This document shows positions 1-6,686 of a DNA stretch of 12,385 bases, piece after piece; the first letter of the stretch is position 1, and each line of letters opens with the position of its first letter. The translations under genes and the position numbers were made by a program. The stretch is from Verrucomicrobiia bacterium (lineage in GTDB: Bacteria > Verrucomicrobiota > Verrucomicrobiia > JABWAM01). The stretch is taken from NCBI GenBank assembly GCA_013360985.1, contig JABWAM010000049.1, positions 1 to 12,385 on the forward strand, read 5' to 3'. The notes under the pieces are model-generated. The model was given only the letters and a program-made list of their open reading frames with translations. It was not told where the DNA came from and did not search any database.

Positions 1-497
1 TGCCGCGGCGCGACCGATTCCGACGCGAGGAGCGCCGCGAGGAGGCCGGCGAGGCGTCCGTGCGCGGCGAAGGCGAAGCCCGGACGACGGGCGAAAACCT
101 CCGCGGCGATCGCGCGCAAGCCGTCGGCGAGGATCGCGTCGGGATCTTCGAAATGACAATAACCGTCGCGCGCCGTGAGAAGCTTCAGGGCGCGTTGCGC
201 GCGTCCCGAGACGCGAAAGATCACGTAGGACTCGTGGATCGTCACTCCCGCGGCCTGGAGTTCATGATAGGAACACCCCGGCGCATAGAGCGCGGCGAGG
301 CCGCTGGTTCGTTCGAAAGGCCGTCCTCTGCCGATGCGCTGGGTCTGCCTCCCGTGATGGAGATAGTCGAGCGCCCAATTCCTCCGATGCGGATGGATCC
401 ATCGCGTCGTCTGGAAGCGCGTGATCCCTTCGTATGCCTGGAGGAGATGAAGCGCCGGCGCCTGTTCGCACGGGGCGAGGCGTCCGCCGAAGATCAT
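1..497 (-). CDS. AraC-family transcriptional regulator, N-terminal sensing domain (3' end cut by window edge)
   Basis: The minus frame is open from an ATG at 497 to the window edge (165 codons), with no in-frame stop. Upstream the frame stops at 528-530, and ATG 497 is the only start codon between, so the start is fixed. The visible part looks like the cupin-type ligand-sensing half of an AraC-family regulator: 'WIHPHRRNWALDYLHHG' near the N-terminus, then 'ALYAPGCSYHE' and 'IHESYVIFRVSGRA' as beta-barrel strands, then a helical stretch resembling the linker. The C-terminal double helix-turn-helix that would confirm the family lies off the window. The gene is divergent from the aminotransferase at 614, and a 21-bp-spaced direct repeat lies just upstream of its start, which fits local control of that neighbour and of itself. 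There is no Shine-Dalgarno sequence at the start. The ligand is unknown; a sugar is a guess from context. Confidence 0.72.
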   Translation of the reverse strand, partial: MIFGGRLAPCEQAPALHLLQAYEGITRFQTTRWIHPHRRNWALDYLHHGRQTQRIGRGRPFERTSGLAALYAPGCSYHELQAAGVTIHESYVIFRVSGRAQRALKLLTARDGYCHFEDPDAILADGLRAIAAEVFARRPGFAFAAHGRLAGLLAALLASESVAPR

Positions 498-544
498 TGG
501 GGAAAGCTTGCAGATTTTGATATGAAATCAACAGATTTCGACAT
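494..544 (-). CDS. possible 16-residue leader peptide overlapping the start of the AraC-type regulator
   Basis: On the minus strand an ATG at 544 follows CAGGAGGGA and opens a short frame, MSKSVDFISKSASFPQ. Its TGA stop overlaps the regulator's ATG as ATGA at 497-494. This is one of the few good Shine-Dalgarno sequences in the window, whereas the regulator itself has none. Translational coupling of the regulator to this short frame is therefore conceivable. Against it, the Shine-Dalgarno sequence sits only about 2 nt from the ATG, closer than usual, and a 17-codon frame arises easily by chance. The frame also covers the putative operator repeats. Treat as a candidate only. Confidence 0.2.
   Translation of the reverse strand: MSKSVDFISKSASFPQ
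511..541. promoter_or_regulatory. putative AraC-family operator: 10-bp direct repeat at 21-bp spacing
   Basis: CAGATTTTGA (511-520) recurs as CAGATTTCGA (532-541), 9 of 10 bases identical, exactly 21 bp apart. The stretch is AT-rich inside a very GC-rich region. Between and overlapping the copies is an inverted repeat, TTGAT-N5-ATCAA (517-531). AraC-family proteins carry two helix-turn-helix motifs that bind neighbouring major grooves, and dimers commonly occupy direct repeats about two helical turns apart; araI1/araI2 of E. coli has this 21-bp geometry. The site lies 14 bp upstream of the regulator's ATG and about 70 bp upstream of the divergent aminotransferase, as expected for autoregulation plus activation. 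Assignment to this regulator is inference. Confidence 0.5.
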
Positions 545-613
545 TCCCTCCTGAGAAAAGTTTGCGCAGACTCCCTGCGGAAACCCGCAAAACCTTACAC
601 GCCCATCGCAACC

Positions 614-1948
614 ATGCCGTCAGCCACCCGCTCCACGACCACGAACGATCGGACCGAGACCCCTCCCGCGCTCGCCCTCCACGGCGGGCCGAAGGCTTTC
701 CCCGCGGCGCGGGGGAAACCTTGCCCCAAGGTGGGCGTCGAGGAATTCCTCATGCTCGCCGAACGCTTCGGATTTTCTCCCGAAGCGAGGAAACGCCTCG
801 ACGCGGCGGTCCGCGACGCCGACCTGCCGCCGAATGGGCCGCATCTCGGGAGATACCATGGGTCGGCCAAACCGCCCATGGGGGAACGTTTCGAGGATCT
901 CGCGCGCGAAAAGTTCGGCGCGAAATACGCCCGCTGCGCGAGCTCGGGGACCGGCGCTCTGCATGCCGCAATGATCGCCGTCGGGGCGGGGCCGGGGCGC
1001 GAGGTGATCTGTCCGGCCACGGGTTTTCTCGCGACGGGCATGACGGCGGCCCTCGCCGGCGCCGCGCCGGTCTTTTGCGACGTGGACGAGTCCCTGCAGC
1101 TCGACCCCAGCAAACTCGATGCGCTCATCACGCCGCGCACCGTGGCGGTGGCGCCGACGCACCACTGGGGAACGGTCGCCGACATGGGGGCCATCCTCGA
1201 GATCGCGCGGCGGCGCGGGATCAAGGTGATCGAAGACTGCGCGCAGGCGCCCGGCGCGAGCTGGCGCGGGCGGCCGGTCGGTTCGATCGGCGACCTCGGA
1301 TGTTTCAGCATCTCCTGCTACAAGATCATCGGAGGCGGCGAAGGCGGAATGCTCGTGACGAACGACGAGCGCCTTTATGAGCGGGCCTCCCAGCTGATCG
1401 AGGCGGGCGGATTGTGGCGTCCGGACCGGTTCGCGCCCGAGCGTTATCCCGGCGAACTGTTCGTCGGCACGAACTATCGCCTCTCCGAACTCGAGGCGGC
1501 CGTCAACGTCGTTCAGATGCGCAAGCTCGAAGGGGTGGTCGCGCGGCATCGCGCGGTGCATGCGCGCATCACGTCGCGGCTGAAGGTTTTCCGCGAGATC
1601 CGACGCCAGAAGAGCAACGATCCGGCGGGGGACATCGGCTATCAGTTTCGTTGTTTCCCGCAGACGACCGACCTCGGTCGGCGCATTGCGGACGCCTTGC
1701 GCGCCGAAGGGATCCGCGCCGCCTTCCGGGGCGCCGGGGCGAAACCCGATTGGCACGTCCATCGCGACATGTTCCCGCTTTTTGCGAACTACGCCGAAAA
1801 TTGCCGCGCGGAACGCTGCCCTGTTGCCGCGGATCTTTACGATCGCTGCGTGAACATTTCCTTCGACCAGTGGTGGACGCCGGAGGATTGCGACGCCGTC
1901 GCCGACGGGATGAACAAGGTGTTCGCGGCGTACTGCGCGAAGGAGTAG
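614..1948 (+). CDS. DegT/DnrJ/EryC1/StrS family PLP-dependent sugar aminotransferase
   Basis: This 444-residue protein is a fold-type I PLP enzyme of the family that transaminates keto-sugars and cyclitols, usually for nucleotide-sugar, cell-surface or amino-sugar synthesis. Features in order: an N-terminal 'ALHGGPKAFP' (residues 21-30), the 'SSGTGALHAA' loop (110-119) that contacts the cofactor phosphate, 'HHWG' (183-186), 'VIEDCAQAPGA' (205-215) whose D208 should face the pyridine nitrogen, and the Schiff-base lysine K237 in 'CYKIIGGGEGG'. 'NYRLSELEAA' follows in the C-terminal half. The motif around K237 (xxYKxxxGGEGG) differs from the commoner SFHxxKxxTxGEGG form. Length is slightly above the usual 370-420 because of an N-terminal tail. 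The start at ATG 614 has no clear Shine-Dalgarno sequence; a later start near residue 20 is possible. It lies 108 bp upstream of the Hyi-like isomerase and is divergent from the AraC-type regulator. The exact substrate cannot be read from the sequence. Confidence 0.93.
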   Translation: MPSATRSTTTNDRTETPPALALHGGPKAFPAARGKPCPKVGVEEFLMLAERFGFSPEARKRLDAAVRDADLPPNGPHLGRYHGSAKPPMGERFEDLAREKFGAKYARCASSGTGALHAAMIAVGAGPGREVICPATGFLATGMTAALAGAAPVFCDVDESLQLDPSKLDALITPRTVAVAPTHHWGTVADMGAILEIARRRGIKVIEDCAQAPGASWRGRPVGSIGDLGCFSISCYKIIGGGEGGMLVTNDERLYERASQLIEAGGLWRPDRFAPERYPGELFVGTNYRLSELEAAVNVVQMRKLEGVVARHRAVHARITSRLKVFREIRRQKSNDPAGDIGYQFRCFPQTTDLGRRIADALRAEGIRAAFRGAGAKPDWHVHRDMFPLFANYAENCRAERCPVAADLYDRCVNISFDQWWTPEDCDAVADGMNKVFAAYCAKE

Positions 1949-2010
1949 GTCTTTCTCCGTCCGCCGCGCGAGAGGGATCGGCTCAACTTTGGACTTCAGC
2001 CTTCCGCCGT

Positions 2011-2041
2011 CATGAACGTCGATTTCGCCTGAAGAAAATCC
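2011..2041 (+). repeat. possible degenerate remnant of the 214-bp dispersed repeat
   Basis: Between the aminotransferase and the isomerase, CTTCCGC (2010-2016) followed by a stretch ending in CTGAAGAAAATCC (2029-2041) resembles the 3' third of the repeat at 2853-3066, which reads CTTCCGCGATTCGCGC then TTGAAGAAAATCC. The match is short and gapped, so it may be chance or a decayed third copy. It lies within the 108-bp intergenic region in which I see no other signal. Confidence 0.22.
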
Positions 2042-2056
2042 CTACAAAAGAATCTC

Positions 2057-2839
<783 letters not shown>

Positions 2840-2852
2840 GGCGGGTTCTTCC

Positions 2853-3066
2853 GCGCGAGGAGCGGAGGGCGCCCCAAATCCACGGATAAGCCCCACTCAG
2901 AGAGCTTCCTTCCTCATCATCCATGGAGGACCGGGCGGGTGGGGTGTGTCGAAATTCCGGACTCCTCACACGAAGGATGCGACAGCTCGGCCGGCGGCCT
3001 CGCCCTCCCTTCCGCGATTCGCGCTTGAAGAAAATCCGCTCGGTCGCGAAGCGAGGGAAGGCGCCG
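2853..3066 (+). repeat. 214-bp dispersed intergenic repeat, copy 1
   Basis: This stretch matches 6473-6686 over its full length, at a constant offset of 3620 bp at both ends and about 87% identity by my alignment (26 mismatches, two single-base indels). The first core is identical over 51 bp (2877-2927 against 6497-6547) and the last over 29 bp (3030-3058 against 6650-6678). The middle holds GGCCGGCGGCC, and the 3' core holds CTCG-N9-CGAG. The copy fills most of the 285-bp gap between the isomerase and nrfH. The frame-breaking indels and stop-to-stop placement argue that it is non-coding. I see no terminal inverted repeats, no transposase and no obvious target-site duplication. Function unknown. 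Confidence 0.88.
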
Positions 3067-3124
3067 TTGCGGCTTGCCTTTTCGGCGGCGTTCTTTCAGT
3101 CTCGGCGCGTTCAGAAAAGCCTTG

Positions 3125-3568
3125 ATGAGAGCCGCCATTGCCATCGTCCTGGGGGTGCTCCTGGGGCTTGGAGGATACACGTTCTATTACGCGCAGGGGG
3201 CATCCTATCTCTCCAACGATCCCAAGGCTTGCGTGAACTGCCACATCATGCGGGAACAGTACGACGGGTGGTTGAAATCGCCGCATCGGCCGTACGCCAC
3301 CTGCAACGACTGCCATACGCCGCACGCGCTGATTCCGAAGTATTGGACGAAGGCCGAGAACGGTTTCTGGCATTCCAAGGGGTTCACGCTTCAGGATTTT
3401 CACGAGCCGATCCGGATTCGCCCCAAGAATTCCCGTGTGCTGAACGAAAACTGTGTCGCCTGCCACCGCGAGTTCACCGCGGAAATCCGCGTGACGCACG
3501 GGCATGACGCCGACAAACTGGACTGCATCCGTTGCCACATGGACGTGGGCCACGGCCCTCCGCGGTGA
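3125..3568 (+). CDS. nrfH: NrfH, tetrahaem c-type cytochrome quinol dehydrogenase subunit of nitrite reductase
   Basis: This 147-residue NapC/NirT-family cytochrome is membrane-anchored; it takes electrons from menaquinol and passes them to NrfA in the periplasm. One N-terminal membrane helix (about residues 2-22, 'AAIAIVLGVLLGLGGY') is followed by four CxxCH haem motifs: C36-H40 as 'CVNCHIM', C60-H64, C110-H114 and C134-H138. The Met of CxxCHxM (M42) is the unusual haem-1 ligand typical of NrfH. 'WHSKGFTLQDFHEP' and 'THGHDADKLDC' also fit the family, as does the length (about 150). I chose ATG 3125; a TTG at 3074 would add 17 residues ('MPFRRRSFSLGAFRKAL'), whose arginines could suit an inside-facing tail, so this is not excluded. 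nrfA follows after 6 bp, so the two are co-transcribed. Repeat copy 1 ends 58 bp upstream, within the probable promoter region. Confidence 0.95.
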   Translation: MRAAIAIVLGVLLGLGGYTFYYAQGASYLSNDPKACVNCHIMREQYDGWLKSPHRPYATCNDCHTPHALIPKYWTKAENGFWHSKGFTLQDFHEPIRIRPKNSRVLNENCVACHREFTAEIRVTHGHDADKLDCIRCHMDVGHGPPR

Positions 3569-3574
3569 CCTTTT

Positions 3575-5056
3575 ATGAAAAAGACCTTTGCTTACGGACT
3601 CGTCGCCCTGGTGATTGCGTGTCTCGCGTTCGGGGTGCTCCTCCTCAAGGAGAACATCGCCGCCCGCAAGGAGGAGGCGCGCCACCACGTCTTCAAAATT
3701 GTGGACCTTGGGGAGCAGTCGGTGGACCCCGCGGATTGGGGGCGCAACTATCCGCGCCAGTACGACAGCTACCGCCGCACCTCCGAACTCACCAGCACCA
3801 AATATGGCGGCGGCGGATCGGACACGCTGGCGACCGACAAACTCAAGGAAGATCCGCGCCTCGTCACGATCTTTCGCGGCTACGCCTTCGCCGTGGATTA
3901 TCGCCTCCGCCGCGGGCATGCCTACATGCTTTCCGACCAGCGCGATACGAAACGCGTCACGCAGCACGCCCAGACGGGCGCCTGCCTGCACTGCCACGCA
4001 GCGAACACGGTTGCCTATCGGAAGGTCGGATTGGCGAACGGCGCGACGGGCACGCTCAACGATCCGCTCGTCAGCTCCCACGGTTACGCCCAACTCCAGA
4101 AGGGCTTCGAGAAGGTGGGGGCGATGCCCTACAGCAACGCCGTTGCGCTGGTGGAGCATCCGGTGACCTGCCTGGACTGCCACGATCCGGACTCGACCCA
4201 GTTGCGCGTCACGCGTCCCGCGTTCCTCAACGGGATCCGCAAACTCGCCGAATCGACGGCGCCGCTGCCGCATCTGCCTTCGATCGAGAAATGGCGGAAG
4301 GGCGACCGCCGCGAGCCTTATGATCCGAACCGCCTCGCGACGCGGCAGGAGATGCGTTCGTTCGCCTGCGCCCAATGCCACGTCGAGTACTACTGCGGCC
4401 CGAAGATGACGCTCTTCTATCCGTGGGATCGCGGGCTCAAGGTGGAACAGATCGAGGCGCACTACAACAGCCTGAAGTTTCCCGATGGACGGCGCTTCTT
4501 CGATTGGGTGCACGCCGACAGCGGCGCCGAGGTCCTCAAGGCGCAGCACCCCGAGTTCGAGCTCTGGAGCCAGGGCATCCACGCCCGCAGCGGCGTTTCC
4601 TGCGCCGACTGCCACATGCCCTACAAGCGCGAAGGGGCGATCAAGGTGAGCGACCATTGGGTGCGCAGTCCGCTGCTCAACGTCGCCAACTCCTGTCAGA
4701 CGTGCCATCGCATGCCCGAAGAGGAGATCACGGCCCGCGTCGCGATCATCCAGGAGCGCAACCATGCCCTCCTCCTCCGCGCGGAGGAGGCGACGGTCGC
4801 GCTGATCCGGGCCATCGCTGAGGCGCGCAAGAACGGCGCGACGGAGGAGGCGTTGCGCTCCGCGCGCGAACTGCAGCGCAGAGCGCAGTGGCGCGTGGAC
4901 TTTATCAACGCCGAGAACTCGATGGGCTTTCACGCGCCCCAGGAGGCGGCGCGCATTCTCGGGGAAGCGATTGATGACGCGCGCCAGGGACAGATCGCGC
5001 TGCTGCAGCCGCGCGCCTCGTCCGCGGCTCAACCGAAGCCAACCTCTGTGAAGTAG
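3575..5056 (+). CDS. nrfA: NrfA, pentahaem ammonia-forming cytochrome c nitrite reductase, CxxCH active-site type
   Basis: This 493-residue periplasmic enzyme reduces nitrite to ammonium with six electrons supplied through NrfH. Five haem motifs are visible: C137-H141 ('CLHCH'), C199-H203, C265-H269, C343-H347 and C374-H378. The first is the active-site haem, which in most NrfA proteins is CxxCK; here the lysine is replaced by histidine. The other hallmarks are intact: R113 in 'RGH' (candidate active-site arginine), 'CHVEYY' with E271/Y272 (calcium ligand and catalytic tyrosine), 'LKAQHPEFELW' with K322/Q324 and catalytic H325, and H453 in 'GFHAPQEAARIL' as a distal haem ligand. The N-terminus has one hydrophobic segment (residues 6-24) without an obvious AxA cleavage site; 'LVIAC' ending at C16 is lipobox-like, so anchor or lipoprotein are both possible. 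It lies 6 bp after nrfH. No nrfI/ccs cytochrome maturation gene is in the window. Confidence 0.97.
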   Translation: MKKTFAYGLVALVIACLAFGVLLLKENIAARKEEARHHVFKIVDLGEQSVDPADWGRNYPRQYDSYRRTSELTSTKYGGGGSDTLATDKLKEDPRLVTIFRGYAFAVDYRLRRGHAYMLSDQRDTKRVTQHAQTGACLHCHAANTVAYRKVGLANGATGTLNDPLVSSHGYAQLQKGFEKVGAMPYSNAVALVEHPVTCLDCHDPDSTQLRVTRPAFLNGIRKLAESTAPLPHLPSIEKWRKGDRREPYDPNRLATRQEMRSFACAQCHVEYYCGPKMTLFYPWDRGLKVEQIEAHYNSLKFPDGRRFFDWVHADSGAEVLKAQHPEFELWSQGIHARSGVSCADCHMPYKREGAIKVSDHWVRSPLLNVANSCQTCHRMPEEEITARVAIIQERNHALLLRAEEATVALIRAIAEARKNGATEEALRSARELQRRAQWRVDFINAENSMGFHAPQEAARILGEAIDDARQGQIALLQPRASSAAQPKPTSVK

Positions 5057-5083
5057 GCGCGCCCGACGAAAAACATGTGCGAG

Positions 5084-5097
5084 TTGACTTAGATCAA
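5084..5097. promoter_or_regulatory. FNR/Dnr/CRP-type operator upstream of the DUF2249 gene
   Basis: TTGAC-TTAG-ATCAA matches the FNR/Dnr consensus TTGAT-N4-ATCAA at 9 of 10 defined positions. It lies 28 bp after the nrfA stop and 34 bp before the ATG at 5131. FNR-family activators usually bind 41.5 bp upstream of the start of transcription. From the box centre (5090.5) this predicts a transcript starting at about 5132, essentially at the ATG, which implies a leaderless or nearly leaderless mRNA. Only a weak -10 (CAGATT, 5120-5125) is visible. A box here implies anaerobic or nitric-oxide-responsive control of the DUF2249 gene separately from nrfHA. The match is clear; binding is inference. Confidence 0.6.
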
Positions 5098-5130
5098 GCG
5101 GCGTGTTCGGTTCCGATGGCAGATTGTCGC

Positions 5131-5652
5131 ATGAGCAACTCCTCCATTTCCCCCGAGAAACTCTTCGACGTCCGAGAAATTCCGTGCACGGTCAAGCACA
5201 AGCAGATCATTGACCGCTGGCTGGGATTGCCCGTGGGCGATCACTTCGTGATCCGCAACGATCATGACCCGGTGCCGCTGCGGTACCAATTCGAAGCCGA
5301 ATACCCGGGCGCCTTCACGTGGGAGCACCTCCAGAAAGGCCCCGAGGTGTTCGAGGTGAAGATCAGCAAGATCCGCGCGACCATTCCTCCCGAAAAGATC
5401 TTCGACGTTCGCGAGATCCCCGGCGCCGTGAAGCACAAGCAGATCTTCGAGCGGTGGCTGGGCCTCGCCGTCGGCGATTATTTCGTCCTCAAAAACGATC
5501 ATGATCCGGTGCCGCTGCGGTATCAGTTCCAGGCGGAGTTCGCCGGCGCCTTCAACTGGGAATACCTGACGAAAGGACCGCAGATTTTTGAGGTGAAGAT
5601 CAGCAAGCTTCGCGCCGTGTCGGCGCCGGCGCCCGCTTCCTGCGGCCATTGA
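5131..5652 (+). CDS. tandem DUF2249 domain protein
   Basis: This 173-residue protein consists of two DUF2249-like domains at residues 8-83 and 87-162, identical at 58 of 76 aligned positions. Each runs 'FDVREIP...KHKQI..RWLGL.VGD.F', then 'NDHDPVPLRYQF' and 'EVKISK'. DUF2249 is a small alpha/beta domain often found beside hemerythrins, nitric oxide reductase and other nitrogen-oxide genes; its biochemical role is not firmly known. Conserved His residues (H23/H45 and H102/H124) and a C-terminal CGH tail could bind metal, which is speculation. I chose ATG 5131 because the frame upstream (from 5077, or ATG 5116) would run through the FNR box or start before the predicted transcription start. No Shine-Dalgarno sequence is visible. 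The gene follows nrfA by 74 bp on the same strand and is convergent with the LolA-like gene. A link to nitrite or NO stress is likely from context. Confidence 0.85.
   Translation: MSNSSISPEKLFDVREIPCTVKHKQIIDRWLGLPVGDHFVIRNDHDPVPLRYQFEAEYPGAFTWEHLQKGPEVFEVKISKIRATIPPEKIFDVREIPGAVKHKQIFERWLGLAVGDYFVLKNDHDPVPLRYQFQAEFAGAFNWEYLTKGPQIFEVKISKLRAVSAPAPASCGH
5152..5616 (+). repeat. internal tandem duplication within the DUF2249 gene (two units, 237-bp period)
   Basis: Unit 1 (5152-5379, residues 8-83) and unit 2 (5389-5616, residues 87-162) encode domains with about 76% amino-acid identity at a 79-residue period. Longest shared strings include 'NDHDPVPLRYQF', 'FDVREIP' and 'FEVKISK'. At DNA level identity is also obvious, for example GTGCCGCTGCGGTA at 5272 and 5509, so the duplication is recent or kept alike by selection or gene conversion. 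Confidence 0.9.
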
Positions 5653-5677
5653 GGAAAGCCAATTTTAAGGCTCTTCC
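5653..5677. terminator. probable bidirectional terminator hairpin between convergent genes
   Basis: GGAAAGCC (5653-5660), an 8-nt loop AATTTTAA, and GGCT-C-TTCC (5669-5677) form an 8-bp stem with one bulged C. It begins directly after the stop of the DUF2249 gene and overlaps the stop codon (5665-5667) of the convergent LolA-like gene. There is no T-run after the stem, so intrinsic termination is uncertain. Confidence 0.4.
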
Positions 5678-6411
5678 CGTCGCGCATCCTGGATGTCGAG
5701 GCGGGTGCTCACCCCGAGCGGCGGGGCGGAGAGATCGAGGCGTTTGAGCATCCAGATGTCGCCGAGCTTCTGGAAGCTGCGGACGTCGAACTCGCGCAGG
5801 GTGTTGCCGGCGGCATCGCGCGCGATCGCGCGGAGCAAGGCGAGATACTCCTGGTCCACCCAGCAGTCCACGCGATCGTAGCCGCTCCGATCGGATTTTT
5901 CGGGGCGGCTGACGATTCGCCAGCAGTTGCGGTCGCGGTGGGTGTCGAGGCCGAGGAGTTCCTGCGATTTCCAAGCGAGGAAACCCAGACTGAGGTCTTC
6001 CGCGGTGAACGCGGAGCCGAGGAAAAGCGCCTGCGTATTGGACGCAGGCCGTTCTCCGCTGAGATCCATGATCCGCACGCGACCGGCGCTGCCGGGCCGC
6101 GGGAAAATGAAGCGCAGGCCGCGGACGAAGCGATCCTCCCGTTCGGAGCGATAGACAACCTGGCGGGTCCCGTCGGGAGCGGCGAGCAGTTGAATGGTGA
6201 CGGGTTGGCGTCCCAGACGCACCTCTTCGGCGGGGCGAGCGTTTTCTGCGCGCTTGGTGGTCAGGGCGCCGAAGAGCATCCAGTTGCCGTCGGGGGAGAG
6301 CGCGAGCGCGCGCTGGGTGATGCCGGATGCGTCTTCGAACGCGGAGGTCTTCGCCGCGAGCGCAAGCAGAGCCGCGGCGGCAAAAACAACGAGAGGGCGG
6401 GCGGAATTCAC
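5665..6411 (-). CDS. secreted LolA-like (outer membrane lipoprotein-sorting protein) family protein
   Basis: This 248-residue protein starts at GTG 6411. An N-terminal Sec signal peptide is clear: 'RPLVVFAAAALLALAAKTSA', with probable cleavage after A24 before FED. The mature part resembles the 'outer membrane lipoprotein-sorting protein' LolA-like half-barrel family (TP_0789 type) rather than classical LolA. Typical strings are 'VYRSEREDRFVRGLRFIF', 'FLGSAFTAEDLSLGFLAWKS' (130-149), 'NCWRIVSRP' (162-170), 'YDRVDCWVDQEYLALLRA' (178-195) and a C-terminal 'LREFDVRSFQKLGDIWMLKR' (205-224). Proteins of this type are thought to bind lipid or lipoprotein in the periplasm, often with RND exporters; none is present here, so the partner is unknown. 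It stands alone on the minus strand, convergent with the DUF2249 gene, and repeat copy 2 lies 61 bp upstream of its start. Confidence 0.8.
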   Translation of the reverse strand: MNSARPLVVFAAAALLALAAKTSAFEDASGITQRALALSPDGNWMLFGALTTKRAENARPAEEVRLGRQPVTIQLLAAPDGTRQVVYRSEREDRFVRGLRFIFPRPGSAGRVRIMDLSGERPASNTQALFLGSAFTAEDLSLGFLAWKSQELLGLDTHRDRNCWRIVSRPEKSDRSGYDRVDCWVDQEYLALLRAIARDAAGNTLREFDVRSFQKLGDIWMLKRLDLSAPPLGVSTRLDIQDARREEP

Positions 6412-6472
6412 GAGGCGACAGGCTCGGATGGGAGAGCCAGAGAGTCAAGCGCCCCCTGATCTCGGCCGCCCC

Positions 6473-6686
6473 GCGCGGAGATCCGGAGGCGTCCCCAATC
6501 CACGGATAAGCCCCACTCAGAGAGCTTCCTTCCTCATCATCCATGGAAGACCGGGGGGTGAGGCGCGTCGAGATTCCGGACTCCTCACAAGAAGGATCCG
6601 ACGGCTCGGCCGGCGGCCTCGCCCTACCTTTCCATCGTCCATACTTGAGGAAAATCCGCTCGGTCGCGAAGCGAGGGAGGGCGCCG
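6473..6686 (+). repeat. 214-bp dispersed intergenic repeat, copy 2
   Basis: This is the partner of copy 1 (2853-3066), in the same orientation and about 87% identical, with identical cores at 6497-6547 and 6650-6678. It occupies the divergent intergenic region between the LolA-like gene and the FAD oxidoreductase, whereas copy 1 lies between tandem genes, so it is not tied to one type of gene border. The mid-part near 6630-6648 is the most diverged. It can be read as open frame on both strands here, but the equivalent frames in copy 1 are broken by single-base indels, so coding is unlikely. Confidence 0.88.

Noticed and set aside
620..1762. Long minus-strand frame opposite the aminotransferase
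   Set aside because: Antisense shadow; the plus strand has the complete PLP-enzyme motif set.
3025..3038. FNR-like sequence TTGAAGAAAATCCG upstream of nrfH
   Set aside because: Only the left half and ATC fit the consensus. The sequence belongs to the conserved 3' core of the dispersed repeat and also occurs in copy 2, away from nitrogen genes.
3074..3124. TTG start giving NrfH 17 extra N-terminal residues
   Set aside because: ATG 3125 gives the normal family length and places the membrane helix at the N-terminus; the extension is possible but not needed.
2966..5032. 688-codon minus-strand open frame opposite nrfH and nrfA
   Set aside because: Antisense shadow of GC-rich genes; Arg/Ala/Val-rich with no family motif, while the plus strand encodes clear haem proteins.
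5077..5130. Upstream starts (GTG 5077 or ATG 5116) for the DUF2249 gene
   Set aside because: GTG 5077 would put the FNR box inside the coding region, and ATG 5116 lies before the predicted transcription start. Residues encoded there are not domain-like.
2853..6686. Reading the two repeats as ends of a composite transposon carrying nrfHA, DUF2249 and the LolA-like gene
   Set aside because: Same-orientation repeats could flank a mobile segment, but there is no transposase, no target duplication, and the enclosed genes share the surrounding composition.
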